From NCBI GenBank assembly GCA_902175065.1, contig CABIIJ010000068.1, forward strand, positions 1-64,000: a DNA stretch of 64,000 nucleotides, in the 5' to 3' direction. Numbering within the stretch: position 1 is the first letter of the stretch; each line of letters opens with the position of its first letter. Below are positions 47,706-57,378 of the stretch, piece after piece. The translations under genes and the position numbers were made by a program. A model generated the notes under the pieces. It worked only from the letters and a program-made list of their open reading frames with translations, was not told the origin of the DNA and made no database searches. This DNA comes from an uncultured Comamonas sp. GTDB taxonomy: Bacteria > Pseudomonadota > Gammaproteobacteria > Burkholderiales > Burkholderiaceae_C.

Positions 47706-48923
47706 ATGGCAACCGCCACAAAAAACAATAAGGAATTCGTCTACGAATGGGTTGGCAAGGATCGGCTGGGCCGGGTTGTTCAGGGAGAAGTGCGGGCTAT
47801 CGGCGAGGCCACCGCGCAAAATGCATTGCGCCGCCAAGGCATCCTGATTACCAAAATCAAGAAGCGCCGCATGAGCGCAGGCAAGAAGATAAAACCCAAG
47901 GATATTGCGCTGTTCACCCGCCAGATGGCCACCATGATGAAGGCTGGCGTTCCCCTGCTCCAGTCGTTCGACATCGTTGGCCGTGGCAACCCCAATCCCA
48001 GCGTGACCAAGTTGCTCAACGAAATCCGCCAGGATGTGGAAACCGGCACGTCGCTGAATACGGCATTCCGGCGCCACCCCATGTATTTCAACGATTTGTA
48101 TTGCAACCTGGTCGAGGCAGGCGAATCGGCGGGTATTCTTGAATCCTTGCTGGATCGCCTGGCCACTTACATGGAAAAAACCGAAGCGATCAAGGGCAAG
48201 ATCAAATCGGCGCTGATGTACCCGACTTCGGTCATGATCGTGGCATTCATCGTCGTGACCCTGATCATGCTTTTCGTGATTCCGGCATTCAAAGAGGTTT
48301 TCAGTTCGTTTGGTGCCGATCTGCCCGCCCCGACCATGATCGTCATTGGCATGAGCGAGTTTTTCGTGGCTTATTGGTGGTTGATTTTCGGCATTCTGGG
48401 CGGCGGCCTTTACTTCTTCCTGCAAGCCTGGAAACGCAGCCCCAAGGTTCAAAGCTTCATGGACCGCGCCTTGCTCAAGGCCCCGGTCTTTGGCGCATTG
48501 ATCGACAAATCCTGCGTCGCCCGCTGGACACGCACCCTCTCGACCATGTTCGCCGCCGGCGTGCCGCTGGTCGAGGCCCTGGATTCGGTCGGCGGGGCCT
48601 CGGGCAACATCCTGTACAAAGAAGCGACCGACAAGATCCAGACCGCCGTCTCCACCGGCACCAGCCTGGCCGTGGCCATGACCGACGCCAACGTCTTCCC
48701 CAGCATGGTGTTGCAGATGTGCGCCATCGGCGAGGAATCCGGTGCGATCGACCACATGCTCAGCAAGGCAGCGGATTTCTACGAGGCCGAAGTCGATGAA
48801 ATGGTGGCTGGCCTGTCCAGCCTGATGGAGCCGATCATCATCGTCTTCCTGGGAACGCTGATTGGCGGCATCGTGGTCTCCATGTACCTGCCCATTTTCA
48901 AACTCGGTCAGGTGGTGGGCTGA
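47706..48923 (+). CDS. pilC: type IV pilus inner membrane protein PilC (type II secretion system F family)
   Basis: FTRQMATMMKAGVPLLQSFDIV, two T2SSF domains. Confidence 0.96.
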   Translation: MATATKNNKEFVYEWVGKDRLGRVVQGEVRAIGEATAQNALRRQGILITKIKKRRMSAGKKIKPKDIALFTRQMATMMKAGVPLLQSFDIVGRGNPNPSVTKLLNEIRQDVETGTSLNTAFRRHPMYFNDLYCNLVEAGESAGILESLLDRLATYMEKTEAIKGKIKSALMYPTSVMIVAFIVVTLIMLFVIPAFKEVFSSFGADLPAPTMIVIGMSEFFVAYWWLIFGILGGGLYFFLQAWKRSPKVQSFMDRALLKAPVFGALIDKSCVARWTRTLSTMFAAGVPLVEALDSVGGASGNILYKEATDKIQTAVSTGTSLAVAMTDANVFPSMVLQMCAIGEESGAIDHMLSKAADFYEAEVDEMVAGLSSLMEPIIIVFLGTLIGGIVVSMYLPIFKLGQVVG

Positions 48924-49804
48924 TGGAATTTTTTGCTTCGCTGGGCACCGGCGCCGTGGTGCTGGCCGGTATTCTGGGCTTATTGGTCGGCAGCTTCCTC
49001 AACGTGGTCATCCACCGCCTGCCCAGGATCATGGAGGCGCAATGGGATGCAGAATGCGCCGAACATATGGCGGCACAGGCAGGGCAGGAGGACTTTGTCC
49101 CGCCCGCACCAGCGCTGACCCTCTCCCGCCCGCGCTCGCGCTGCCCGCAATGCGGGCACGGCATCCGCTGGTTCGAAAACATTCCGGTGTTCAGTTGGCT
49201 GGCGTTGCGCGGGCGTTGCAGCCAGTGCCGGCACGGTATCGGCGTGCGCTATCCGCTGGTGGAGGTGGCCACCGCGCTGCTGTTTGCCTGGAACATTGCC
49301 CATTGGGGGCCGACGCCTGCGGCCCTGGCCTGGTGCGGTTTCAGCGCCGTCTTGCTCGTCCTGGCCCTGATCGACTGGGATACCACCTTGCTGCCCGACA
49401 GCCTGACCCTGCCGCTGCTGTGGGCCGGGCTGCTGGCTGCTGCCGTGGGCTGGACGGCGATTCCCCTGGTGGATGCCGTCTGGGGCGCCGCCGCCGGCTA
49501 TCTGGTGCTGTGGAGCATTTACTGGGTGTTCAAGCTCGCCACCGGCAAGGAGGGCATGGGCTATGGCGACTTCAAGCTGCTGGCGGCTTTGGGCGCCTGG
49601 TTCGGCTGGCAGGCGCTGGTACCGATCTTGCTGGCTTCGTCGGTGATCGGGGCGGTGGTGGGCATCGCCCTGAAGCTGCATAGCCGCCTGCGTCCTGGCG
49701 GCTATATCCCCTTCGGCCCTTTCCTGGCCGGGGCCGGTTTTGCCGCCCTGTTCTTCGGGGCGCAGGCCATGCTGCAGAATTTCCTGGCCTTGCTGGGACT
49801 GTGA
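48923..49804 (+). CDS. pilD: prepilin peptidase / N-methyltransferase
   Basis: GSFLNVVIHRLPRI, two CxxC pairs, GYGDFKLLAALGAWFGW catalytic motif. Confidence 0.96.
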   Translation: MEFFASLGTGAVVLAGILGLLVGSFLNVVIHRLPRIMEAQWDAECAEHMAAQAGQEDFVPPAPALTLSRPRSRCPQCGHGIRWFENIPVFSWLALRGRCSQCRHGIGVRYPLVEVATALLFAWNIAHWGPTPAALAWCGFSAVLLVLALIDWDTTLLPDSLTLPLLWAGLLAAAVGWTAIPLVDAVWGAAAGYLVLWSIYWVFKLATGKEGMGYGDFKLLAALGAWFGWQALVPILLASSVIGAVVGIALKLHSRLRPGGYIPFGPFLAGAGFAALFFGAQAMLQNFLALLGL

Positions 49805-50412
49805 TGACAAAAATTTTCAAACTCGGCCTGACCGGCGGCATCGGCAGCGGCAAAAGCACGGTGGCCCGGATATTGGCCGAGCTGGGGGCCGCAGTGCTCG
49901 ATGCCGATGCGGTTTCCCGCAGCGTGACGGCCCCGGGCGGCGCCGCCATTCCGGCGATTGCGCAGGCCTTTGGCCCGCAGATGATCGCCCCCGATGGCAG
50001 CATGGACCGCGCCGCCATGCGGGCGCTGGTGTTTGCCCGGCCGCACGAACGCCAGCGCCTGGAGGCCATCGTCCATCCCCTGGTGCAGCAGGCCATGGCA
50101 ACCCAACTGGCGCAGGCCCAGGCGCAAGGGGCCAAGGTGGCCGTGCTGGACATTCCCCTGCTGGTCGAATCGCCCTACTGGCGCGATCAGGTGGATGCCG
50201 TTCTGGTGGTCGATTGCAGCGAGGCCACCCAGATCGCCCGGGTGATGGAGCGCAGCCAACTGAGCGAAACCGCCGTGCGCAGCATCATCGCCAGCCAGGC
50301 CAGCCGGGAGGAGCGCCGTGCGGCCGCCGACTGGATCATCGGCAACGATGGAATCACTTTGGAGCAATTGCGGGCACAGGTGCTATCAATTTCACAAAAG
50401 TTGCCGTTATGA
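49804..50412 (+). CDS. coaE: dephospho-CoA kinase
   Basis: LGLTGGIGSGKSTVARILAELG, LDADAVSRSVTAPG. Confidence 0.96.
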   Translation: MTKIFKLGLTGGIGSGKSTVARILAELGAAVLDADAVSRSVTAPGGAAIPAIAQAFGPQMIAPDGSMDRAAMRALVFARPHERQRLEAIVHPLVQQAMATQLAQAQAQGAKVAVLDIPLLVESPYWRDQVDAVLVVDCSEATQIARVMERSQLSETAVRSIIASQASREERRAAADWIIGNDGITLEQLRAQVLSISQKLPL

Positions 50413-50473
50413 TTAGCGCTCTTGCCGGTAAAAACCGGCCGGTGCCTGTTCCCACTCCCGGAAAACTACCCGC

Positions 50474-51238
50474 GTGATTCTGTACGAATACCCCTTCAAC
50501 GAGCGTGTGCGCACCTACCTGCGCCTGGAGCAACTGTTTCGCCGCTTGCTGGAGCTGATGACGCGCGAGGCGGCCATCGACCACCACTTCGCGCTGGTGA
50601 CGATGTTCGAGATTCTGGAAGTCGCCTCCCGCGCCGACCTGAAATCGGACGTGATGCGCGACCTGGAACGGCAGAAAAACCTGCTCGACGGCTTGCGTGA
50701 CAACCCCGACATCGCCCAGGACATGCTGGAGAAGATCATCGGCCAGCTCAACCAGCGCTATGCCAGTTTGCACGCCCAGTCGGGCAAAACCGGGCAGATC
50801 CTGCTGGAAAGCGAGTTGCTCAACGCCCTGCGCAGCCGCCTGGAAATTCCCGGGGGCACCAATGGCTTTGACCTGCCAGCCTATTTCCACTGGCAGCACC
50901 AGCCCACCGAACAGCGCCAGGAAGACTTGCGCCGCTGGGGCCAGTGCCTCAAGCCCCTGGCCGATGCCGTCTTCCTGCTGCTGGGGCTGCTGCGCGATAC
51001 CGGAACGCCGCAAAAGGTGGCCGCCACCCAGGGGCACTTCCAGCAGGCCCTGCCTTCTGCCAAGGCCTACCAATTGCTGCGCCTGCGCATCGACCCGGCC
51101 CTGCATCTGGTGCCGGAGATCAGCGGCAACCGCCTGATCGTCTCGGTACGGCTACAGCACGCCGAATTGCAGGGCAACCACTACAGCCTGGTGCCCAGCA
51201 CCGACAACGCCCACTTCGAGCTGACGCTGTGCGCCTGA
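50474..51238 (+). CDS. zapD: cell division protein ZapD
   Basis: [19 protein letters not shown]; pilD-coaE-zapD-yacG synteny. Confidence 0.96.
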   Translation: MILYEYPFNERVRTYLRLEQLFRRLLELMTREAAIDHHFALVTMFEILEVASRADLKSDVMRDLERQKNLLDGLRDNPDIAQDMLEKIIGQLNQRYASLHAQSGKTGQILLESELLNALRSRLEIPGGTNGFDLPAYFHWQHQPTEQRQEDLRRWGQCLKPLADAVFLLLGLLRDTGTPQKVAATQGHFQQALPSAKAYQLLRLRIDPALHLVPEISGNRLIVSVRLQHAELQGNHYSLVPSTDNAHFELTLCA

Positions 51239-51257
51239 CCCCGCACGGCGCCCCCTG

Positions 51258-51461
51258 ATGACCATGCCTGCCGAAACCGCCCCCACCGTTGCCTGCCCGA
51301 CCTGCGGCGGCCCTTCCCGCTTTGCGCCCGACAACCGCTGGCGGCCTTTCTGCAGCGAACGCTGCAAGCGCATCGACCTGGGCGCCTGGGCTGCCGAGGA
51401 ATTCCGCGTTGCCAGCCAGGAACCCGAGGCGGATGGCGCCCCTGATGCTCAGGGCGCTTGA
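51258..51461 (+). CDS. yacG: DNA gyrase inhibitor YacG
   Basis: CPTCGG...[21 protein letters not shown]. Confidence 0.94.
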   Translation: MTMPAETAPTVACPTCGGPSRFAPDNRWRPFCSERCKRIDLGAWAAEEFRVASQEPEADGAPDAQGA

Positions 51462-51570
51462 CGCTTGCGCCTGGACTCTGGATTTTCTGAAGCTGCGCAG
51501 CAAGCGAAGAAGTCCTCAAAGCAATAGCGCATCCGTCAAGGCGCAACCGCCTTCAACGTAGCGAGCGCCT

Positions 51571-51726
51571 CCCGTCTGACTCACCGCAGTTGTCCGAGCG
51601 CAGCGCCGCAAAGCGGCGCGTAGCGAGTTCTGCGGTGCCAGAGCTGCGCCAGCACGCTTTCTTTGCGTCCTTTCTTGCGCGTGCAAGAAAGGATGTCGCC
51701 CGCCGGGGCGAGTCCCGGCCAGCAGC
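51571..51726. repeat. ~155-bp multi-hairpin repeat, copy A
   Basis: CCCGTCTGACTCACCGCAG...CTTTCTTTGCGTCCTTTCTTGCGCGTGCAAGAAAGGATGTCGCCCGCCGGGGCGAGTCCCGGCCAGCAG; strong identity to copy B. Confidence 0.9.
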
Positions 51727-51728
51727 TT

Positions 51729-51830
51729 TAAAAATCATAAAAGTGAGCTTCTACCGCAGTTATTCAAACGATTTCAAGATAAAAACACCTTGAATTCCAA
51801 TAAACACCAGCGAAAAACGCTCCTTTTTCA
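51729..51830. repeat. double-hairpin palindromic repeat, copy 7 (degenerate)
   Basis: GTGAGCTTCTACCGCAG..AACGATTTCAAGAT..CCTTGAATTCC..CCAGCGAAAAACGCTCCTTTTT. Confidence 0.72.
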
Positions 51831-51831
51831 A

Positions 51832-54306
51832 TCACCCCCGAGGCTGAAAACGCCGCAACCGCAACGCATTGGTGACGACGAACACGCTGGACAGCGCCAT
51901 CGCCCCCGCCGCAAACATGGGCGAGAGCAGCGTGCCATTGACCGGGTAGAGCACCCCGGCGGCCAGCGGAATCAGCGCCACGTTGTAGGCAAAGGCCCAG
52001 AACAGGTTTTGCGCGATGTTGGCCATGGTGGCCTTGGACAAGGCAATCGCCCTGGGCACGCCGCCCAGGTCGCCGGACATGAGGACAACATCGGCGGCTT
52101 CCACCGCAATATCGGTGCCGGTGCCAATGGCGATGCCCACATCGGCCTGGGCCAGCGCCGGGGCATCGTTGATGCCGTCGCCGACAAACACCAGCGTGCC
52201 GTGGCTTTTTTGCAGGCGCTGCACGGCTTCGACCTTACCGCCGGGCAGCACCTCGGCCACCACTTCGTCAATGCCCAACTGGCGGGCGATGGCGTGGGCA
52301 GTATGGCGGTTGTCGCCGGTAATCATGGCCACCTTCAGCCCCAGCTGGTGCAGCGCGGCAATGGCTGCCGGGGTGCCGGGCTTGATCGGGTCGGCCACGG
52401 CCAGCATGGCGGCCAGCTGGCCGTCGATGGCGGCGTAGAGCGGGGTTTTGCCTTCCTGGCCCAGCTGCTCGGCGGCCGCGGCAAAAGGGGCCACGTCCAG
52501 CCCGAGCTGGCGCATGAAGCGGTCGGCGCCGATCTCGATGCGCTGGCCGCCGTTGTGCCCCTCCACCTGGGCGCGTACGCCCATGCCGGTGAGGTTCTCG
52601 AACCGGGCCACCGTGGGCAGCGCCAGCCCTTCGCCCTCGGCGGCCTGGACGATGGCGCGGGCGATGGGATGTTCGGACTGCGCCTCGACCGCGGCGATGG
52701 TGGCCAGCACCGGGGCGCGGTCGAAACCGGGGGCCAGGGCCAGATCGGTCAGCACGGGCCGCCCCAGGGTCAGGGTGCCGGTTTTATCGACGGCGACGAC
52801 GCGGGTGGCTTTGAGTTGCTGCAGCGCCTCGCCCTTGCGCAACAGCACGCCCAGTTGCGCGGCGCGGCCCGTGCCGACCATGATGGAGGTCGGCGTGGCC
52901 AGCCCCATGGCGCAGGGGCAGGCGATGATGAGCACGGCCACGGCATTCACCACGGCGAAGTTGAGCGCGGGCTGCGGCCCCCACAGCCACCAGACCAAGA
53001 AGGTGAGCAGGGCCGCCGCCATCACCGCCGGGACGAACCACATCGTCACCTTGTCGACCAGCGCCTGGATGGGCAGCTTGGCGCCCTGCGCCTGCTCGAC
53101 CATGCGGATGATCTGCGCCAGCAGCGTGTCGCCGCCGACCTTGGTAGCCTCGAAGACCAGGGCGCCGTTCTGGTTCACCGTGCCGCCGACCAACTCGGCC
53201 CCGGCGCGTTTGGCGACGGGGATGGGTTCGCCGCTGATCATGGATTCATCGACGAAGCTCTCGCCCTCCAGCACCACGCCGTCGACGGGGATGCGTTCGC
53301 CGGGGCGCACCTGCACGCGGTCGCCGGCCATGACCTGCACGATGTCCACCTCTTGCCATGCGCCAGCGCCACGCTGCACGCGGGCGGTCTTGGCCTGCAA
53401 CTGCACCAGGCGGCGGATGGCTTCGGAGGTCTGGCCCTTGGCCCGCGCTTCCAGAAAGCGGCCCAGCAAAATCAATGCCACGATGACCGCCGCCGCCTCG
53501 AAGTAGACATGCACCGTGCCCGCAGGCAGCAGGCCGGGGGCGAAGGTGGCGACGACCGAATAGGCAAACGCCGCCGCCGTGCCCAGCGCCACCAGGGAAT
53601 TCATGTCCGGCGCACCGCGCAGCAGGGCAGGCACGCCCAGGGCGTAGAACTGCCGCCCCGGCCCCAGCAGCACCGCACTGGTCAAGGCACATTGCAGCAG
53701 CCAGCTATTGCGCATTCCGATGGTGGCGTCGATCCACAGGTGCAGCGGCGGGAAAACATGCCCGCCCATTTCTAGAATAAAGACAGGCAAGGCCAGCACC
53801 AGGGCCCACCCCAGGCTGCGTTGCAAGCGCTGGCGCTCGGCGGCCTGGCGCTGCGCCTGGGCATCGTGGGCCTGGGCGCTGGTGTCTTGCACGACAGGGG
53901 CCGCTTCGTAACCGGCCTTGTGTACGGCAGCAATCAGCGCTTGCACCGGCGTGCCCGCCAACAGCTGGATGCGGGCGCGTTCAGTGGCCAGGTTCACCGC
54001 CACGTCCTGCACACCGGGCACGCGGCGCAAAGTGCGCTCGACCCGGCCTACGCACGAGGCGCAGGTCATGCCCTGCACTTGCAGCTCGATGCTGGCCTGC
54101 GGCACGGCGTAGCCGGATTTTTCGATGGTGGCGATGGCGGCGGCCACGTCGGGCGCACCGTCAAAGCGCAGGGTGGCGCTTTCGGTGGCCAGATTGACCT
54201 GGACGCTGGCCACGCCGGGCAGTTTTTTCAGCGCCCGCTCGACCCGGCCCACGCACGAGGCGCAGGTCATGCCCTGCACCGGCAGGGTAACGGCAGGGGT
54301 ATTCAT
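51832..54306 (-). CDS. copA: copper-translocating P-type ATPase with two HMA domains
   Basis: Two [16 protein letters not shown] motifs, [27 protein letters not shown]; start at MNTPAVTL (54306) favoured by RBS and promoter position over 54327. Confidence 0.95.
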   Translation of the reverse strand: MNTPAVTLPVQGMTCASCVGRVERALKKLPGVASVQVNLATESATLRFDGAPDVAAAIATIEKSGYAVPQASIELQVQGMTCASCVGRVERTLRRVPGVQDVAVNLATERARIQLLAGTPVQALIAAVHKAGYEAAPVVQDTSAQAHDAQAQRQAAERQRLQRSLGWALVLALPVFILEMGGHVFPPLHLWIDATIGMRNSWLLQCALTSAVLLGPGRQFYALGVPALLRGAPDMNSLVALGTAAAFAYSVVATFAPGLLPAGTVHVYFEAAAVIVALILLGRFLEARAKGQTSEAIRRLVQLQAKTARVQRGAGAWQEVDIVQVMAGDRVQVRPGERIPVDGVVLEGESFVDESMISGEPIPVAKRAGAELVGGTVNQNGALVFEATKVGGDTLLAQIIRMVEQAQGAKLPIQALVDKVTMWFVPAVMAAALLTFLVWWLWGPQPALNFAVVNAVAVLIIACPCAMGLATPTSIMVGTGRAAQLGVLLRKGEALQQLKATRVVAVDKTGTLTLGRPVLTDLALAPGFDRAPVLATIAAVEAQSEHPIARAIVQAAEGEGLALPTVARFENLTGMGVRAQVEGHNGGQRIEIGADRFMRQLGLDVAPFAAAAEQLGQEGKTPLYAAIDGQLAAMLAVADPIKPGTPAAIAALHQLGLKVAMITGDNRHTAHAIARQLGIDEVVAEVLPGGKVEAVQRLQKSHGTLVFVGDGINDAPALAQADVGIAIGTGTDIAVEAADVVLMSGDLGGVPRAIALSKATMANIAQNLFWAFAYNVALIPLAAGVLYPVNGTLLSPMFAAGAMALSSVFVVTNALRLRRFQPRG

Positions 54307-54333
54307 GGCAGTGTTTCCTTCAGTCATCCGGCA

Positions 54334-54364
54334 ACTGTAAGGCTTGCCATGATGGCAAAGTCAA
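54334..54364 (-). promoter_or_regulatory. MerR/CueR-type promoter of copA
   Basis: Minus strand TTGACT - TTGCCATCATGGCAAGCCT (19 bp) - TACAGT; dyad TTGCCAT-C-ATGGCAA in the spacer. Confidence 0.75.
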
Positions 54365-54379
54365 ACGGTATGGGGCAGA

Positions 54380-54814
54380 TCAGCCAGGCTGGAGCTGCAC
54401 CGGCTGGCCCTGGCGGTTGAAGGGCAGGTAGGCATTGACCATGCCGCCGCGAATCGATTCGACCATGCGGTGCAGTTGCGCATCGACCTGGGCATCGCTG
54501 GGTTCTTCATTGAGCATCCCACCCAGGGCGGCGACGAACACCAGCGTCCAGGGCTGGGGCAGGGGCGCCTCCAGGGTTTGCGATTCGGCCAGCAGCTCGG
54601 CAAAGGAGGCGATTTCCTGCGGTTTCTTGTCCACGCAGAGCAGCGGCTCCAGCGTGCCGCCCTGGGCCTGGGCGAATTGCGCCTGCTGGCGCGTGCTGGG
54701 CTGGTCGGGCAGGCCCGCGCCGGCAAAGACCAGCAGCAGGCGCTGCGGCTCGGGCTGGGCGCGGGCGATGCGCAGCAGGTCGTCGAAGTGTTCGATGGTG
54801 GCGGTGGTGTTCAT
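54380..54814 (-). CDS. conserved hypothetical protein
   Basis: 144 aa, MNTTATIEHFDDLLRIARAQPEPQRLLLVFAGAGLPD; no domain recognised from sequence. Confidence 0.75.
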   Translation of the reverse strand: MNTTATIEHFDDLLRIARAQPEPQRLLLVFAGAGLPDQPSTRQQAQFAQAQGGTLEPLLCVDKKPQEIASFAELLAESQTLEAPLPQPWTLVFVAALGGMLNEEPSDAQVDAQLHRMVESIRGGMVNAYLPFNRQGQPVQLQPG

Positions 54815-54837
54815 GGCAGTCAGGTTTTGTGCGCGGT

Positions 54838-55533
54838 TTACACGGCGGGGATCTGGCCGTCGTGCTCCACATAGGGCGGATAGGGGGGACAAGGCGGGCA
54901 CGGCATGGTACCGCTGTGCTCGGCCTGGGAGGCGGCGATGAAGCCGCCGCTGGCCACGTCGAAGACGTAGACCTGCCCCTCCTCGATCACGTAGTGCCAG
55001 CCGTGCAAGGTGAGCTGGCCCTGCTGCACGCGCTGGCGCACCATGGGGTAGTCGAGCAGGCGTTCCAGCTGCAGGACGACGGCCCGCTGCTCGGTGCGGC
55101 GCAGCACGTCGGGGCAGGGCTGCATGGGCAGGACGGCCTGGCGGCCCAGGTCGAGCCAGCGGCGCAGGTTGACGGCTTCGTCCGAAACGCCGTGGTACAG
55201 CGCCTGGACGGCGCCGCAGTGGCTGTGCCCGCAGACGACGATGCGCTGCACGTTCAGCGTGAGGGTGGCGTACTCGATGGCCGCCGTGGTGCCGTGGTGG
55301 CCGTGCGAGCCGTCGTAGGGCGGCACGAAAGCGCCGACGTTGCGCACCAGGAACAGCTCCCCCGGCCCCGCCCCCGTGAGCAAATAGGGCAGCAGGCGCG
55401 AATCGGAGCAGCCGATGAACAGCGTCGTCGGGTGCTGCCCCTGATCCACCAGCGCCTGGAACTGCGCCCGGTACTGGGGAAAGGCATTGTGGTGAAAGTG
55501 CTGGAGGCGCTCCAGCAGCTCGTCATCGGGCAT
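54838..55533 (-). CDS. beta-class carbonic anhydrase
   Basis: FIGCSDSRLLPYL, RNVGAFVPP, VVCGHSHCGAVQAL. Confidence 0.95.
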   Translation of the reverse strand: MPDDELLERLQHFHHNAFPQYRAQFQALVDQGQHPTTLFIGCSDSRLLPYLLTGAGPGELFLVRNVGAFVPPYDGSHGHHGTTAAIEYATLTLNVQRIVVCGHSHCGAVQALYHGVSDEAVNLRRWLDLGRQAVLPMQPCPDVLRRTEQRAVVLQLERLLDYPMVRQRVQQGQLTLHGWHYVIEEGQVYVFDVASGGFIAASQAEHSGTMPCPPCPPYPPYVEHDGQIPAV

Positions 55534-55555
55534 AGGGCTTGTACGCCGGTGCTTA

Positions 55556-56335
55556 TTACTGCACCAGCGGGGTGCTGGCGGCGTCCAGGTCGATGCCGAC
55601 CACCTCGGCCTCGCCCGCCAGCAGTTGCAGGTACTGGCGCAGGGCGTTCAGCCAGGTCTGGTGGCGCAGTTGCTGGGCCACGGCCTGGTGGACTTGCTCG
55701 AAGGGTTTGGCTTCGGGCTTCTGCCGGGCGCAGACCTGCACCACATGCAAGCCGAAACGACTGTGCACCAGGCGGGCCAGCACGCCGATTTCCTGGCCCT
55801 CGAACACGTCGCGGGCAAATTCCGGGGCGCAGTCCTCGCGGGTCAGCCAGCCCAGGTCGCCGCCTTCGGCGCCGCTGGGGCAGTTGGACCATTTCCTGGC
55901 CGCCTCGGCAAAGGCCGGGCCGCCTTCGTCGGCGCAGCGCAGCTCCAGCAACTGGGCCTCGGCCCGTTGGCGCAGCAGGGTGACGTTCACCCCCGGCGTG
56001 ACGGCAAACAGGATGTGGCGCAGGTGCGCCCGCTCGCCCCGCGCCCCGATGGTCGGGTGGGCCGCGTGGTAGCGGCGGCAGGCATCTTCCGAAGGCTCGG
56101 GCACGCTCAAAGCCTGCTCCAGCAGCTGCTCGATGGCCGCGGTGGCCGCCGCGCTGGTGGCCCCGTCCTGGGGCAGCGGGTCGTCTTGCGCCAGCAAGCC
56201 TTGCTGCTGGGCCTGCTGGCGCAGCAACTCGGTGCAGGCGCGTTGGCGCAGCAGTTCCGGGGGCAGTTGTTCGCCCGGGGCGTGGAGGGCAATACCGTTG
56301 ATGTGGGCAATCTCAGCCGTGGCAGTCATGAGCAT
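55556..56335 (-). CDS. peptidylprolyl isomerase (parvulin, NifM-like)
   Basis: LRHILFAVTPGVN...FAEAARKWSNCPSGAEGGDLGWLTRED...VHSRFGLHVVQV. Confidence 0.92.
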   Translation of the reverse strand: MLMTATAEIAHINGIALHAPGEQLPPELLRQRACTELLRQQAQQQGLLAQDDPLPQDGATSAAATAAIEQLLEQALSVPEPSEDACRRYHAAHPTIGARGERAHLRHILFAVTPGVNVTLLRQRAEAQLLELRCADEGGPAFAEAARKWSNCPSGAEGGDLGWLTREDCAPEFARDVFEGQEIGVLARLVHSRFGLHVVQVCARQKPEAKPFEQVHQAVAQQLRHQTWLNALRQYLQLLAGEAEVVGIDLDAASTPLVQ

Positions 56336-56392
56336 TTCCTTTTCCTTGAACGTTTCCGTCAGGGCGCAGCCGTTTTGTCATTACAGCCGTTT

Positions 56393-56543
56393 CCCGTCTG
56401 ACTCACCGTGGCTGTTTGAGCGTAGCGCCCGCAGGGCGCGAAGCGAGTTCCACGGTGCCAGGCTGCGCAGCACGCTTTCTTTGCGTCCTTTCTTGCGCGG
56501 GCAAGAAAGGATGTCGCCTGCCGGGGCGAGACCCGGCCAGCAG
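56393..56543. repeat. ~155-bp multi-hairpin repeat, copy B
   Basis: CCCGTCTGACTCACCGTGG...CACGCTTTCTTTGCGTCCTTTCTTGCGCGGGCAAGAAAGGATGTCGCCTGCCGGGGCGAGACCCGGCCAGCAG. Confidence 0.9.
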
Positions 56544-56546
56544 AAT

Positions 56547-56648
56547 CAAAAACAAAACAATAGCTTCTACCGCTCATACCTAAACGATTTCATATGGCTT
56601 TGTATTTGAAATTGTTTATTTACAAGTGGAAGAAGCTATATTTTTAAA
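56547..56648. repeat. double-hairpin palindromic repeat, copy 8
   Basis: AATAGCTTCTACCGCT...ATTTCATA..TTTGAAAT...AAGTGGAAGAAGCTATATTTTTAA. Confidence 0.78.
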
Positions 56649-57378
56649 ACCCCCGTCGTGCCCCAGGCTGGTTGTGGCCTGCCGGCAGGTTCAAGCGCCG
56701 GGCGCGTACCAGCTGGTAGGGACGCACGACGTAGGCCAGGGTGCCAAAGCCGCTCCACACATGCACCAGGCGGGTGAAGGGGAAGATCAGGAAGATCGTC
56801 ATGCCCAGCGCCATGTGCAGCTTGAACACCCAGCTCACCCCGGCCAGCAGCCCCACGGCATTGCTCTGGAAGGTGACGATGGACTGCGCCCAGCCGGCCA
56901 GTTGCATCATGACCGAGCCGTCCAGGTGCTGGCCCGACAGCGGAATCGTCGCCAGCCCCAGCGCCAGTTGCACCCACAGCAGCCACAGCAGCAGGATGTC
57001 GCTGGTCTTGCTGGTGGCGCGGATGCGCACATCGGTCAGGCGCCGGTGCAGCAGCAGGCTGACGCCGACGAAGGCCATCAGCCCGGCGATGCCGCCGCTG
57101 ACCATGGCCATGAGCTGCTTGTTGCCCGCGCTGATGAAGGCTTCGTACATGAAGTGCGGGGTGAGCATCCCCACGCTGTGGCCGAAGAACAGGAACAGCA
57201 CGCCGATGTGGAACAGGTTGCTGCCCCAGCGCAGGCTGCCCCGGCGCAGGAGCTGCGAGGAGTCGCTTTTCCACGTGTACTGGTCGCGGTCGAAGCGAAT
57301 CCAGCTACCGATGAAGAACACGGCCAGACAGATGTAGGGGTACAGGCCGAACAAAAAGTTATCAAGCCAGGCGGTCAT
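56644..57378 (-). CDS. narI: respiratory nitrate reductase subunit gamma
   Basis: Cytochrome b-type membrane protein; follows narJ with 4-bp overlap. Confidence 0.95.
   Translation of the reverse strand: MTAWLDNFLFGLYPYICLAVFFIGSWIRFDRDQYTWKSDSSQLLRRGSLRWGSNLFHIGVLFLFFGHSVGMLTPHFMYEAFISAGNKQLMAMVSGGIAGLMAFVGVSLLLHRRLTDVRIRATSKTSDILLLWLLWVQLALGLATIPLSGQHLDGSVMMQLAGWAQSIVTFQSNAVGLLAGVSWVFKLHMALGMTIFLIFPFTRLVHVWSGFGTLAYVVRPYQLVRARRLNLPAGHNQPGARRGF

Noticed and set aside
51553-51738. ORF (MIFKAAGRDSPRRATSFLARARKDAKKAC...) similar to the ORF at 56359-56577
   Set aside because: The similarity comes from the shared structured repeat, not from a protein family; no RBS/operon context, and divergence favours base-pairing rather than codons
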